In this document: piece after piece, positions 36,685 to 46,334 of the stretch | Layout: each line of letters opens with the position of its first letter | How positions within the stretch are numbered: the stretch's first letter is position 1 | Assembly (NCBI GenBank): GCA_016222805.1 | Contig: JACRQG010000032.1 | Location: 186,001 to 250,000, forward strand | Reading direction: 5' to 3' | Length of the DNA stretch: 64,000 nt | DNA from: Verrucomicrobiota bacterium | GTDB taxonomy: Bacteria; Verrucomicrobiota; Verrucomicrobiia; Opitutales; Opitutaceae | Notes under the pieces: model-generated | Databases searched by the model: none | Told to the model about the DNA's origin: nothing | Seen by the model: only the letters and a program-made list of their open reading frames with translations | Made by a program: the position numbers and the translations under genes

Positions 36685-37737
36685 ATGAACTTCCGTCCCA
36701 TCTTCCTCCTGCTCCCGATGGCGCTGGCGGCCGTCCTCGCCGCCGGCTGCACGCGCTCGGGCGAACCGCCGTCCGCCCCGGCTTCCTCCCCCCGGCACGT
36801 GAAGGTCGCTCCGGTGGTGCTGTCGACCGAGTTGCCGCCGATCCAGGCGCCGGGGATCCTCCTGCGCAAGTCGGAGCCGACTCTGGCCTTCAAGATCGGC
36901 GGGGTCGTCGCCGCCATCACCGTGCGCGCCGGCGAGTCGGTGCAGCGCGGGCAGGTGCTGGCGCGCCTCAACCCGGCGGAAATCGACGCCCAGGTGGCGC
37001 AGGCGGTCAGCGCCGTCGACAAGGCCCGGCGCGATCTAGCGCGGGCCGAACGGCTGCAGTCCGAACGCGTGGCCACCCTGGAACAGGTGCAGAACGCCCG
37101 CACCGGCCTCGACGTGGCCGAGGCGCAGCTTCGCCTCGCCGAATTCAACCGGCGCTTCGCCGTGATCACTGCTCCGGCCGACGGGCGCATCCTCCGGCGC
37201 CAGGCCGAACCCGACGAACTCGTGGCGGCGGGGCAACCCATTCTCGCCTTCGGTGCCGACGCCGGCGGATGGATTTTCCGCGCCGGAGTCGCGGAGTGTG
37301 ACGTGCGTCGGGTTGCGGTGGCCGATCCAGCCACCTTGATCTTCCGCGGATCCCCCGAGGTCCGGCTCGAAGCCACCGTGGCGCAGATCGCCGAGGCGGC
37401 GGATCCGCAGACCCGCACGTTTGAACTCGAGCTGTCGGTGGCGGGCGACGCCGGTGGCCTGCGTTCGGGCGCGGTGGGAACGCTCACCCTGGCCAAGCCC
37501 GCCGCCGTGGCGCGTCCCCGCGTGCCGCTGGCCGCGTTGCTGGAGGGGCAGGGGAGCACCGCTTTTCTCTTCACCCTCGAGGGCGATGGCCGGAAGGTGC
37601 GCCGCCGGCCGGTCGAGGTCGCCACCCTGCTGACGGAGGCCGCGCTCCTGGCCACCCCGCTCGCCCCCGGCACCCGCATCGTCGTCGCCGGAGCCGAGTA
37701 CCTGCGCGACGGCGAGGTCGTCGAGGTCGCCCCGTGA
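36685..37737 (+). CDS. RND periplasmic adaptor lipoprotein
   Basis: This membrane-fusion protein has 350 residues. The N terminus is a lipoprotein signal (LLLPMALAAVLAAGC), so it is probably anchored by lipidation. Lipoyl halves are seen in GGVVAAITVRAGESVQRGQVLARL and APADGRILRRQAEPDELVAAGQPI, with a short coiled coil between them, followed by the barrel and membrane-proximal domains. It lies 18 bp after the TolC-type gene and 10 bp before the pump gene. Confidence 0.92.
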   Translation: MNFRPIFLLLPMALAAVLAAGCTRSGEPPSAPASSPRHVKVAPVVLSTELPPIQAPGILLRKSEPTLAFKIGGVVAAITVRAGESVQRGQVLARLNPAEIDAQVAQAVSAVDKARRDLARAERLQSERVATLEQVQNARTGLDVAEAQLRLAEFNRRFAVITAPADGRILRRQAEPDELVAAGQPILAFGADAGGWIFRAGVAECDVRRVAVADPATLIFRGSPEVRLEATVAQIAEAADPQTRTFELELSVAGDAGGLRSGAVGTLTLAKPAAVARPRVPLAALLEGQGSTAFLFTLEGDGRKVRRRPVEVATLLTEAALLATPLAPGTRIVVAGAEYLRDGEVVEVAP

Positions 37738-37747
37738 ACGTCCCACC

Positions 37748-40700
37748 ATGAAGATCACCGAGTTTTCCGTCCGCAACCCGCAGTTCACCGTCCTGGCGTT
37801 CCTGGCCCTCAGTGCAGTCGGGGTGCTGGCCTTCTGGTCGATCCCCCGGGCGGAGGATCCCGATCCGCAATTTCCCGGCGGCAGCGTGACCGTGCTGCTG
37901 CCGGGCGCGAACCAGAGCGACCTCGAACAACAGGTGGCGCGGCCGCTCGAGGATGCGATCAAGGAGCTCGAGCGCGTCGCCAAGCTCACCACGATGATCC
38001 AGGATGGCGTCGCGGTGCTGAATGTGGACTTCGAATACGGCACGGATGCCGACAAGAAGTACGACGAGCTGCTGCGCCAGGTGAACAGTGTGCGGGGTCA
38101 GCTCCCGCCCGAAGTGCGCGAAATCGACGTCCGGCGCTTCCGCACGACCAACGTCACCCTCGTCCAGGTCGCCCTGGTGTCCCGGGAGGCCAGTTCGGCG
38201 CGCCTGGCTGATTTGGCCGAGACCCTGCGCCGCCGGTTCGAGCGGGTGCCGGGGGTGCGGCATGCGCGGAAGTGGGGCTTTCCCGAGAAGCAGGTGCGGG
38301 TCTCCCTCGATCTGGAGAAACTCGCCGAACTGCGGCTTCCGATCAGTCGCGTCCTCGATGCCATCGCCGGGGACAACCTGAATCTCCCCGGCGGGGCGGT
38401 GGAACTCGGTCCGCGGCGCTACAACCTGAAGACCAGCGGCTATTACGCCTCCCTCGAGGAGGTCCGCGCCACCGTCCTGACCGGCTCCGGCCGGGCCACC
38501 GTCCACCTCGGCGATGTGGCCGACGTGCGCTGGGATTACGAGGACACCGAGTACCTTGCCCGCTTCAACCGCGAGCCCGCGGTCTGGGTGACCGCGACGA
38601 TGAAGGAAGGGCAGAACATCTTCGCCGTCCGTTCCGGACTTCTCGCCGCCGCGGAGGAGTTCCGGCGGAATCTGCCGGGAGACGTGCGACTGGAGCTGGG
38701 CTTCGATCAGGCGGTCAACGTTACCCACCGGCTGGGCGGCCTGCTGCGGGACTTCCTGATCGCCCTGGCCCTTGTGCTCATCACGGTGCTGCCGCTGGGC
38801 CTGCGCGCGTCGCTGCTGGTGATGCTCTCGATCCCGCTGTCGCTCGCGATGGGACTCTCGCTCCTGCATTTCACGGGCTACACGCTGAACCAGCTCAGCA
38901 TCGTGGGGCTCGTGATTGCGCTGGGCCTGCTCGTGGATGACTCGATTGTCGTGATCGAGAACATCGCGCGCTTCCGCCGGGAGGGCCACCCGCCGGTCGG
39001 TGCCGCCATCCGCGCCACGCGCCAGATCGCGGTCGCGGTGCTGGGGACGACGTTCACGCTGATCTTCGCCTTCCTGCCTCTGCTCGCCCTGCCCGGCGGA
39101 CCCGGGCTGTACATTCGCTCGCTGCCGCTCGCCGTGGTCTACACCGTCCTCGCTTCGCTGCTGGTGGCGCTGACGATCATGCCCTTCCTCGCCAGCCGGG
39201 TGCTGACCGGCCATGAGGAACCGGAGGGCAACCGGCTGCTCCGCGGGCTGCAGTCCGTCATCCATCGCACCTACCGCCCGCTGCTGCATTGGTGCATGTT
39301 GCACCGGGGAAAGACCCTGCTGGCTGCCGGGGCCTTGTTCGCCGCGAGCCTCGGGCTCATCCCAATCGTTGGCTTCTCGCTCTTCCCCACCGCGGGCATC
39401 CCGCAGTTTCTGGTGCAGATCGAGACCCCGGAGGGCACCGGCTTCGCCGCCACCGACGCCATCGTGCGCGAGATCGAGGCCCGCCTCGCGCCGCTGCCGT
39501 TCATCGACCACGTGCAGGCCAACGTCGGCCGCGGCAACCCACAGGTATACTACAACACCCCGCAGGAGAGCCAGCGCTCCAACTACGGGGAGATCCTGGC
39601 GACCTTGCGGCGGTACGACGCGCGCCAGAGCCCGCGGGACCTCGAACTGGTCCGCACGAAACTGGCCGACGTGGCCGGCGCCACGATCACAGTCCGGGAA
39701 TTCGAGAATGGTCCGCCCATCGCCGCACCGATCGAGGTCAGGATCTTCGGCGAGGATCTCGCCGAGCTCACCCGCGTCGCCGCCGAGGTCGAGGCGCTCC
39801 TGCGCGCGCTGCCGGGCACGACTTCCCTCCAGAATCCCGTGCGGATTGCCCGCACGGATCTCCAGTTGATCATCGATCGTCCCAAGGCGGCGCTGCTGGG
39901 CATTCCGCTGGCGGAGATCGATCGCGTGGCGCGCCTCGGGGTCGCCGGTCTAACCGCCTCCCGCTACATCGAGGCCGATGGCGATGGGTACGGCATCCGC
40001 GTAATGGTGCCGCGCGGGGAACGCGGCGACTTGTCGCACTGGCACCGCCTGCATGTCACCGGCGCCAGCGGGGCCAGCATTCCCCTCGCGCAGGTCGCCC
40101 TGCTCGAGTTCGCCCGCTCGCCCAACACGATTTCCCGCTTTGATCGCCAGCGCTACACGCGGGTGACCGCCCGGGTGCTGCCCGGCTACAACACCGGCCG
40201 GCTCACGGCCGAGGTCGGCCGCCGGCTCGGCGCCATCCGGCTGCCGCCGGAGTTCCGCTTCGAGTTCGGCGGTGAGGTGGAAAGCAGCAAGGAGAGTTTC
40301 TCCGGCATCGGCTCCGCCATCATCGTGTCGATCTTCGGCGTGCTGGCGGTGCTGGTGCTGGAATTCCGGAGCTTTCGCGGCACGCTGGTGGTGGCGTCGG
40401 TGATTCCGCTCGGCTTTATCGGCGGGTTGTTCGCGCTCTTCCTCACGGGCTACACGCTCTCGTTTGTTGCGACCATTGGCTTCATCGCGCTCATCGGCAT
40501 CGAGATCAAGAACAGCATCCTGCTGGTCGATTTCACCAACCAGCTGCGGGAGCAGGGTCTGCCCCTGCGCGACGCGATCGAGCGCGCCGGTGAAATCCGC
40601 TTCCTGCCCGTCGTGCTCACGACCCTGACGGCGCTCGGTGCCCTGGTGCCGGTCGCAATCGAAGGCTCCGGGCTCTTCTCCCCGCTCGCGGTCGTGATCA

Positions 40701-40846
40701 TCGGAGGGTTGATCAGTTCGCTGCTGCTCTCCCGGCTGGTCACCCCGGTGATGTACTCCCTGATCCCGCCGCCTGGTCCGGCGCGGACCGGCGCGCCGGC
40801 CGAATCTCTCAGCGGCCCCGTTGCCGCACCGCCTCAAACAGCGTGA
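37748..40846 (+). CDS. RND family efflux pump (AcrB-type)
   Basis: This is an inner-membrane proton-driven exporter of 1032 residues with twelve helices and two large periplasmic loops. The TM4 motif GLVIALGLLVDDSIVVIEN carries the paired aspartates of the proton relay. The second-half repeat is seen in GFIALIGIEIKNSILLVDF. The subfamily cannot be fixed, but the short spacing and the lipoprotein adaptor resemble drug or solvent exporters rather than the heavy-metal class. The last 38 bp overlap the convergent methyltransferase gene. Confidence 0.95.
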   Translation: MKITEFSVRNPQFTVLAFLALSAVGVLAFWSIPRAEDPDPQFPGGSVTVLLPGANQSDLEQQVARPLEDAIKELERVAKLTTMIQDGVAVLNVDFEYGTDADKKYDELLRQVNSVRGQLPPEVREIDVRRFRTTNVTLVQVALVSREASSARLADLAETLRRRFERVPGVRHARKWGFPEKQVRVSLDLEKLAELRLPISRVLDAIAGDNLNLPGGAVELGPRRYNLKTSGYYASLEEVRATVLTGSGRATVHLGDVADVRWDYEDTEYLARFNREPAVWVTATMKEGQNIFAVRSGLLAAAEEFRRNLPGDVRLELGFDQAVNVTHRLGGLLRDFLIALALVLITVLPLGLRASLLVMLSIPLSLAMGLSLLHFTGYTLNQLSIVGLVIALGLLVDDSIVVIENIARFRREGHPPVGAAIRATRQIAVAVLGTTFTLIFAFLPLLALPGGPGLYIRSLPLAVVYTVLASLLVALTIMPFLASRVLTGHEEPEGNRLLRGLQSVIHRTYRPLLHWCMLHRGKTLLAAGALFAASLGLIPIVGFSLFPTAGIPQFLVQIETPEGTGFAATDAIVREIEARLAPLPFIDHVQANVGRGNPQVYYNTPQESQRSNYGEILATLRRYDARQSPRDLELVRTKLADVAGATITVREFENGPPIAAPIEVRIFGEDLAELTRVAAEVEALLRALPGTTSLQNPVRIARTDLQLIIDRPKAALLGIPLAEIDRVARLGVAGLTASRYIEADGDGYGIRVMVPRGERGDLSHWHRLHVTGASGASIPLAQVALLEFARSPNTISRFDRQRYTRVTARVLPGYNTGRLTAEVGRRLGAIRLPPEFRFEFGGEVESSKESFSGIGSAIIVSIFGVLAVLVLEFRSFRGTLVVASVIPLGFIGGLFALFLTGYTLSFVATIGFIALIGIEIKNSILLVDFTNQLREQGLPLRDAIERAGEIRFLPVVLTTLTALGALVPVAIEGSGLFSPLAVVIIGGLISSLLLSRLVTPVMYSLIPPPGPARTGAPAESLSGPVAAPPQTA

Positions 40847-41615
40847 TGATGGTGGCCATGGCGACGTTGAGCGAGTCGGCCTGGCCCGCCATCGGGATGC
40901 GGACCGGTTGGTCGGCCTCGCGCAGCCAGAAATCGCTCAGGCCATACTGCTCGCTCCCCATCACGACGGCGAGCGGGCCGCGCAGATCGGCCTCGGTGTA
41001 GAGAGTCGGCGCGGCCGGGGTGGTGGCCACGGCGCGGATGCCGCGTGCCTTCAGCCAGGCCCGCACCGGGCCGCTTTCCGCGACGACCAGCGGCACCGAG
41101 AAGAGCACACCGGTGGAGGCCCGCACGACATTGGGATTGAAGATGTCGGTCACCGGGTCGCACACGATCACGGCATGGCAGCCCGCGGCGTCGGCGCTGC
41201 GCAGGATGGTGCCGAGATTGCCGGGTTTTTCGATCGCCTCGACCACGAGGAGGAAGGGCGCGGCCGGAAGCGACAGGTCGGCAAGTTCCCGCCGCCACTG
41301 CGGCGCGACCGCGAGCAGTCCATCCGGCCGCTCCCGGTAGGCGACCTTGGCAAAGGCGTCCTTCGTCAGCTCGAACAGCCTCGCCCCGGCGGCCTCCGCC
41401 TGCCGGAGGAGTTCAGGTTCGTTCTCCCCGAGAAACCACTCGGGGGCAAAGTAGAGTTCCTGCAGGCGCACCTGCTTTTTCAATGCGCGCCGGATTTCGC
41501 GGTAACCCTCGACGAGGAACACACCGGCTTCGTCGCGCGGACGCCTATCCCGCAGTTTCACCAACTGCTTCACGCGCGGATTCTGGAGACTGGAGATCTT
41601 CTCGACGGGGCCCAC
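40809..41615 (-). CDS. TrmH/SpoU-type RNA 2'-O-methyltransferase
   Basis: This is a SPOUT-fold enzyme of 268 residues that methylates a ribose in rRNA or tRNA. The N-terminal substrate-binding domain (SSLQNPRVKQLVKLRDRR) precedes the trefoil-knot motifs VEAIEKPGNLGTILRSADAAG, VMGSEQYGLS and IPMAGQADSLNVAMA. No ATG precedes the conserved N terminus. The start is probably the GTG at 41615 or one of two further GTGs, all inside a 9-bp-periodic repeat. It is divergent from the m5U methyltransferase and convergent with the RND pump. Confidence 0.88.
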   Translation of the reverse strand: MGPVEKISSLQNPRVKQLVKLRDRRPRDEAGVFLVEGYREIRRALKKQVRLQELYFAPEWFLGENEPELLRQAEAAGARLFELTKDAFAKVAYRERPDGLLAVAPQWRRELADLSLPAAPFLLVVEAIEKPGNLGTILRSADAAGCHAVIVCDPVTDIFNPNVVRASTGVLFSVPLVVAESGPVRAWLKARGIRAVATTPAAPTLYTEADLRGPLAVVMGSEQYGLSDFWLREADQPVRIPMAGQADSLNVAMATIITLFEAVRQRGR

Positions 41616-41704
41616 GGAATACACGGAACACACGGAATCGGGGCAAAAGACAAAATCCTTTTCCTCGCCGGCCGCATTTCCGTGTATTCCGTGTCTTCCG
41701 TGGG
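41611..41704. repeat. 94-bp inverted repeat with 9-bp periodic arms between divergent genes
   Basis: Each arm is 28 bp and consists of three TTCCGTGTN-like units. The left arm is 41611-41638 and the right arm 41677-41704; they match as inverted repeats at 25 of 28 positions. The centre is A-rich. The GTG of the units lies in frame with both flanking genes and is the best available start codon for each. A structurally similar element occurs at 55967-56085. Confidence 0.8.
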
Positions 41705-42950
41705 CAAAAAGAAGTTCAACGACCAGCCGTTCGCGTATCACACCGAGCTCGAACTCGAAATCAGCACGCTCACCAATCTCGGCTCCGGGCTCGGCCGCGT
41801 GCCGTTGCCGGGGCAGCCCGCCGACGTTCGCTGGGTCGTGATGGTGCCCTTCACCCTGCCCGGGGAGCGCGTGCGGGCGCGGGTGTTCCGCAACCACAAG
41901 AACTTCTCCGAGGCCGACCTAATCGAGGTCCTGACGCCGTCGCCCGATCGCGTGGCGCCGCGCTGTTCGCTGTTCGGCCGTTGCGGCGGCTGTCAGTACC
42001 AGCATCTGGCCTATCCGGCGCAGCTCGAGTGGAAGCGCCGGCAGGTCGCCGAGCTCCTGCAACATCTCGCCGGCATCGCCGGGTTTCCGGTCGCACCCGT
42101 GATCGGGTCGCCGCGGGAGTTCCATTACCGCTCCAAGATCACGCCGCACTTCAATCCGCCCCGTGACGCTGCGCCGATCCCGATCGGGTTCCTGCGGCAG
42201 GGGACGCGGTTCGACGTCGTCGACGTACCGGAATGTCCGATCGCCACGGCGGCCATCAACGCCCGCCTCGCCACGGTGCGGGCTGAGGTGCACGCCCGCC
42301 AGGAATCGCTCCGCCGGGGCGCCACGCTCCTGCTGCGGGATGCCGGCGGCGAGGTCACGACCAACTACGAGGCTGTGGTCACGGAGGACGTCGGGGGGCT
42401 CAAGCTGCATTTCCTCGCGCGGGATTTCTTCCAGAACAACCCCTTCATCCTGCCGGCCTTCGTCCGCTACGTGCGGGAACAGGCGGCGGCCAGCGGGGCG
42501 CGCTTCCTCGTCGACGCCTATTGTGGCAGCGGCTTGTTCGCGCTTGCGGCCGCGCCGGCCTTCGAGCGGGTGGCGGGCATCGAGATCAGCGAAAGCAGTG
42601 TCCGTTTCGCCCGGGAGAACGCCGCGGCCAACGGCCTGACCAACACGGTCTTCTCCGCCGGCGATGCCGCAGCCATCTTTGCCGGACTGGACCCCGCCTT
42701 CCGGCCGACGGAGACCGCCGTGGTCATCGATCCCCCGCGTCGCGGCTGCGACGAGTCGTTCCTCCAACAGCTCTTTTCCTTTGGTCCGCGCACGGTCGTG
42801 TATGTCTCCTGTGACCCGGCGACGCAGATGCGCGACCTCCGGCATTTCCTGGCAGCCGGATATTCCCTGGCCGCCGCGCAGCCCTTCGATCTCTTTCCTC
42901 AGACGCGGCACCTGGAGTGCGTCCTGACCCTGCACCGGGCTGGCGCCTAG
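41700..42950 (+). CDS. 23S rRNA/tRNA uracil-C5 methyltransferase (TrmA/RlmC/RlmD family)
   Basis: This SAM-dependent enzyme forms m5U in RNA and has about 416 residues. An N-terminal TRAM-like domain is followed by the iron-sulfur cysteine cluster (PRCSLFGRCGGCQYQHL). The methyltransferase domain contains DAYCGSGLFALA, VIDPPRRGCD, and YVSCDPATQ with the catalytic cysteine. The first ATG falls inside the TRAM domain, so the start must be a GTG in the upstream repeat, most simply at 41700. Position specificity (U1939, U747 or tRNA U54) cannot be read. Confidence 0.88.
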   Translation: MGKKKFNDQPFAYHTELELEISTLTNLGSGLGRVPLPGQPADVRWVVMVPFTLPGERVRARVFRNHKNFSEADLIEVLTPSPDRVAPRCSLFGRCGGCQYQHLAYPAQLEWKRRQVAELLQHLAGIAGFPVAPVIGSPREFHYRSKITPHFNPPRDAAPIPIGFLRQGTRFDVVDVPECPIATAAINARLATVRAEVHARQESLRRGATLLLRDAGGEVTTNYEAVVTEDVGGLKLHFLARDFFQNNPFILPAFVRYVREQAAASGARFLVDAYCGSGLFALAAAPAFERVAGIEISESSVRFARENAAANGLTNTVFSAGDAAAIFAGLDPAFRPTETAVVIDPPRRGCDESFLQQLFSFGPRTVVYVSCDPATQMRDLRHFLAAGYSLAAAQPFDLFPQTRHLECVLTLHRAGA

Positions 42951-42989
42951 GAGGGCCCCCACTCAGTTGGCCTCAGCGCGCCACGCGCC

Positions 42990-43814
42990 ATGGCTCAAAC
43001 GGGATCCCAACCGTTCCAGGACCCGTTTTCCTTTCGCCTGATTGAGAGTGTCGTCTCCGAAAGGTTTGTTCGATTACCCCTGAAGATTGTCGTCTTGCTC
43101 GTTAGCGCGCTGCTGGCGCGGGCCGCCGATGAGCTGCCCCGCGGCCGCGTGCTCGAGCGGGTCACCTGTGCGCAGGCGCCGGCGCAAGCCTATGCGATCT
43201 TCCTACCCCCGAACTATGATCCCGCGCGGAAGTGGCCGCTGCTGTTGTGCCTGGATCCGGGTGCCAACGGCCGGCGTGCCGTGGAGCGGTTTGCTGCCGC
43301 GGCGGAGAGACTCGGCTGGATTGTGGCGGGCTCGCTCAACTCGCGCAATGGTCCGTGGGACGCCAATGCCGTCGCGATCAATGCCATGGTGAAAGACGTC
43401 GCCGCGTGCCTGGCGGTTGATCCCCGCCGAATCTACGCCGCCGGCCTATCCGGCGGCGCGTGCGTGGCGTGCCAGCTCGCGATGATGAACAAGCTCATCC
43501 AGGGGGTCATCGAGCGCAGTGCCGGTTTCCCCGGCAGCGACGTGCCGGGCAAGGTCGCCTTCCCCGTCTTCGGCACGGCGGGCCTCGAGGACTTCAATCA
43601 CAACGAACTCCGCCGGCTCGAGGCGGCGCTGGACGAGCGCCGCACCCCCCATCGGATCGTCATCTTCAACGGCGGCCATGAATGGCTACCGGCGCCCCTC
43701 GCGCAGGAGGAGCTGGCGTTCAACGATGCCGCCCGCCTCGCGAACGAGCCCGCCTTCGAGAAGCTGCGAGAGGATCCGAAGTTCCACGAACTCGCCGCGG
43801 CACCGAAACCCTGA
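42990..43814 (+). CDS. secreted alpha/beta-hydrolase (esterase-like)
   Basis: The protein has 274 residues. An export segment (LKIVVLLVSALLARAA) sits unusually far in, near residue 30, so the true start may be a non-ATG codon closer to it. The fold features are FLPPNYDPARKWPLLLCLDPG, the nucleophile elbow GLSGGA, and the histidine in NGGHEW. These resemble the feruloyl-esterase or depolymerase type of alpha/beta-hydrolase. No substrate is implied by the neighbours. The gene starts 40 bp after the methyltransferase stop. Confidence 0.65.
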   Translation: MAQTGSQPFQDPFSFRLIESVVSERFVRLPLKIVVLLVSALLARAADELPRGRVLERVTCAQAPAQAYAIFLPPNYDPARKWPLLLCLDPGANGRRAVERFAAAAERLGWIVAGSLNSRNGPWDANAVAINAMVKDVAACLAVDPRRIYAAGLSGGACVACQLAMMNKLIQGVIERSAGFPGSDVPGKVAFPVFGTAGLEDFNHNELRRLEAALDERRTPHRIVIFNGGHEWLPAPLAQEELAFNDAARLANEPAFEKLREDPKFHELAAAPKP

Positions 43815-44002
43815 GCCCCAATACCCCAACGCCTGACCCCTTCCGGCTGCCCACGCGTTCGTCGAACCATCCTCCTTCCGCCGGCCCCGGTTGGGCGACT
43901 TCACGCGAGTCGGGCGAATCCCGGCACTACTCGGCCGATCGCCGCCGGGGTTGAGGCTTGGCAGCGGGAGGGAGATTGCGGCAACGTCCCCGCGCTTCCC
44001 CG

Positions 44003-46318
44003 ATGCTGCGAAAGTCACCCCACTTTCCCCGCCTGCTTCTTGGCTGGATTTTCGCCTGTCCCATCGGCGCGTGGGGCGCGGCACCTGTCACACTTGCGCC
44101 GGTCGACTTCGCCCGCGAGATCCAGCCGCTCCTCGCGGGCAAGTGTTACGAGTGCCACGGAAAGGAAAAGGCCAAGGGCGGTCTGCGACTCATCTCCCGG
44201 TCGGCGGCCTTGCAGGGCGGAGAGTCCGGCGAGCCTTCCCTTGTGCCCGGCCAGAGTGCCCGCAGCCTGTTGCTTCAGCGCGTCACCACCCACGATGAAG
44301 ACGACGTGATGCCCCAGAAGGGCGCACGGCTGACGTCCGCGGAGATCGATCTCCTCCGGCGCTGGATCGACGCCGGGGCGGTGTGGCCCGACAATCTCCG
44401 GCACTGGGCCTACGTGAAGCCCGTCCGCCCGCCGACGCCCCGCTTGCGGCACACGGCGGACGCGGCGCGCAATCCCATCGATCACTTCGTCTTCGCCCGG
44501 CTGGAACAGGCCGGGCTCGCTCCCGCTCCGTCCGCCGATCGGGCCCGATGGCTGCGGCGCGTGTCCCTCGATCTGATTGGACTTCCGCCGACGCCGGCGG
44601 AGGTGGCGGCGTTCGAAGCCGACCAGGACGAGCGGGCCTTCGAGCGCGTGGTCGATCGCCTGTTGGCCTCGCCGCAGTTCGGGGAACGCTGGGCGCGGCC
44701 CTGGCTCGATCTCGCGCGCTATGCGGATTCGCACGGCTTCCAGCGCGACGATCTCCGCGACCTTTGGCCGTATCGCGATTGGGTGATCCGCGCGCTCAAC
44801 GCCGACCTGCCGTTCGATCGCTTCACCGTTTGGCAGCTGGCGGGCGATTTGCTGCCGGAGGCAGAACGCCAGGGCAGTCTCGACCCGCTCATCGCCACCG
44901 GCTTCCACCGCGCCGCGCCGACCAATGTCGAGGCCGGTACCGACCAGGAGGAGGGCCGCGTCAACCAGGTGTTCGATCGGGTGAACACCACCGCGGCGGT
45001 GTGGCTGGGCACGACGATGGAGTGCGCCCAGTGTCACGACCACAAGTACGACCCGTTCTCGATGCGCGACTACTACCGGCTGTTCGCGTTTTTCAACAGC
45101 ACGGCGATCGAGACCGAGTTCACGACGCCCAAGGCAATGGCGGCGCTCAAGTTCGTCGGACCGTACCTGACCCTGCCGGCACCCGAGGGAAAAGCGCCGG
45201 TTCCGGCACGCGCCCCGGATGCACCGGCCAAGGCTGGGCGCCCCGCGAAAGGCCGTGCGGTGGCCAAGGCCGCCGCCAAGCCGGCCGTGCCGCCCGCCCC
45301 GCGCACCCTGGTCATGCAGGAACTGCCGGAGCCGCGTCCGACCGCGATACTGAAGCGCGGCAGCTTTCTCGACCGTGGCGAACCGGTAACCCCGGGCCTC
45401 CCGGAGGCACTGCATCCCGCCCGCGGTGGCGAGGTGCGGAACCGTCTCGATCTGGCGCGGTGGCTGGTGGATCCCGAAAACCCGCTCGTGGCGCGGGTGA
45501 CCGTGAACCGCTGGTGGGCGGAGATCTTCGGGCGCGGTCTGGTGGCGACCCCGGAGGATTTTGGGGTGAAGGGCGAACCGCCGACGCACCCGGAACTCCT
45601 CGACTGGCTCGCGGTGGAGTTCATGGAGCACGGCTGGAGCATGAAGCACATCCTCCGGCTCATCGCGCTCTCGGCGACGTACCGGCAAAGCTCGCGGGTT
45701 TCGTCCGCCATGCTGGCACAGGATGACCAGAACCGGCTCCTGGCCCGCGGTCCGCGCCTGCGGCTCGACGCGGAGTCCATTCGCGACAACGCGCTGGCTG
45801 CCGCCGGCCTGCTCAGCCTCAGGATGGAAGGCCCGCCGGTGCGACCCTACCAGCCGCCGGGGCTGTGGGAGAGCAAGGTCGGCGGTGATCGCGTGACCTA
45901 CACCGTGAGCGAGGGCGAGGACGCGTGGCGTCGTGGCCTCTACACCGTGTGGAAGCGTTCCTCGCCGTATCCGAGCTTCATGAACTTCGACGCTCCCGGG
46001 CGCACCGCCTGTACGGTGCAGCGCTCGCGCTCCAACACGCCGTTGCAGGCGCTGACGTTGCTCAACGACCAGGTGTACGTGGAGGCAGCGCAAGCGCTGG
46101 CCAAGCGGGTGGTCAGAGAGGAGCCCACGGGTTCGGCGGAGGAGCGGGTGCGCCACGCGTTCCGCCTCTGCCTCGCGCGATCGCCCGCGCCGGTCGAGGT
46201 GGCGGCGTTGTTGGCGCTGTTTGAACAACAACGCGCCGCGCACGGGGAGGAAGTCGCCGGCTGGACGGCGGTGGCGACGGCGCTGCTCAATCTCGACGAG
46301 ATGATCACGAAGGGATGA
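44003..46318 (+). CDS. PSD1-type protein with cytochrome c-like, DUF1549 and DUF1553 domains
   Basis: This exported protein has 771 residues. A signal peptide ends near PIGAWG. Next comes a planctomycete cytochrome domain with the haem motif CYECH, then DUF1549 ([43 protein letters not shown] with a second CxxCH), an alanine/lysine/proline-rich linker, and DUF1553 ([32 protein letters not shown]). Such genes are characteristic of Planctomycetes and Verrucomicrobia and nearly always precede a DUF1501 gene, as here (16 bp apart). Function is unknown; links to polysaccharide breakdown are proposed because sulfatases are often nearby. Confidence 0.9.
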   Translation: MLRKSPHFPRLLLGWIFACPIGAWGAAPVTLAPVDFAREIQPLLAGKCYECHGKEKAKGGLRLISRSAALQGGESGEPSLVPGQSARSLLLQRVTTHDEDDVMPQKGARLTSAEIDLLRRWIDAGAVWPDNLRHWAYVKPVRPPTPRLRHTADAARNPIDHFVFARLEQAGLAPAPSADRARWLRRVSLDLIGLPPTPAEVAAFEADQDERAFERVVDRLLASPQFGERWARPWLDLARYADSHGFQRDDLRDLWPYRDWVIRALNADLPFDRFTVWQLAGDLLPEAERQGSLDPLIATGFHRAAPTNVEAGTDQEEGRVNQVFDRVNTTAAVWLGTTMECAQCHDHKYDPFSMRDYYRLFAFFNSTAIETEFTTPKAMAALKFVGPYLTLPAPEGKAPVPARAPDAPAKAGRPAKGRAVAKAAAKPAVPPAPRTLVMQELPEPRPTAILKRGSFLDRGEPVTPGLPEALHPARGGEVRNRLDLARWLVDPENPLVARVTVNRWWAEIFGRGLVATPEDFGVKGEPPTHPELLDWLAVEFMEHGWSMKHILRLIALSATYRQSSRVSSAMLAQDDQNRLLARGPRLRLDAESIRDNALAAAGLLSLRMEGPPVRPYQPPGLWESKVGGDRVTYTVSEGEDAWRRGLYTVWKRSSPYPSFMNFDAPGRTACTVQRSRSNTPLQALTLLNDQVYVEAAQALAKRVVREEPTGSAEERVRHAFRLCLARSPAPVEVAALLALFEQQRAAHGEEVAGWTAVATALLNLDEMITKG

Positions 46319-46334
46319 CGCGCCCCTCGCCGCC

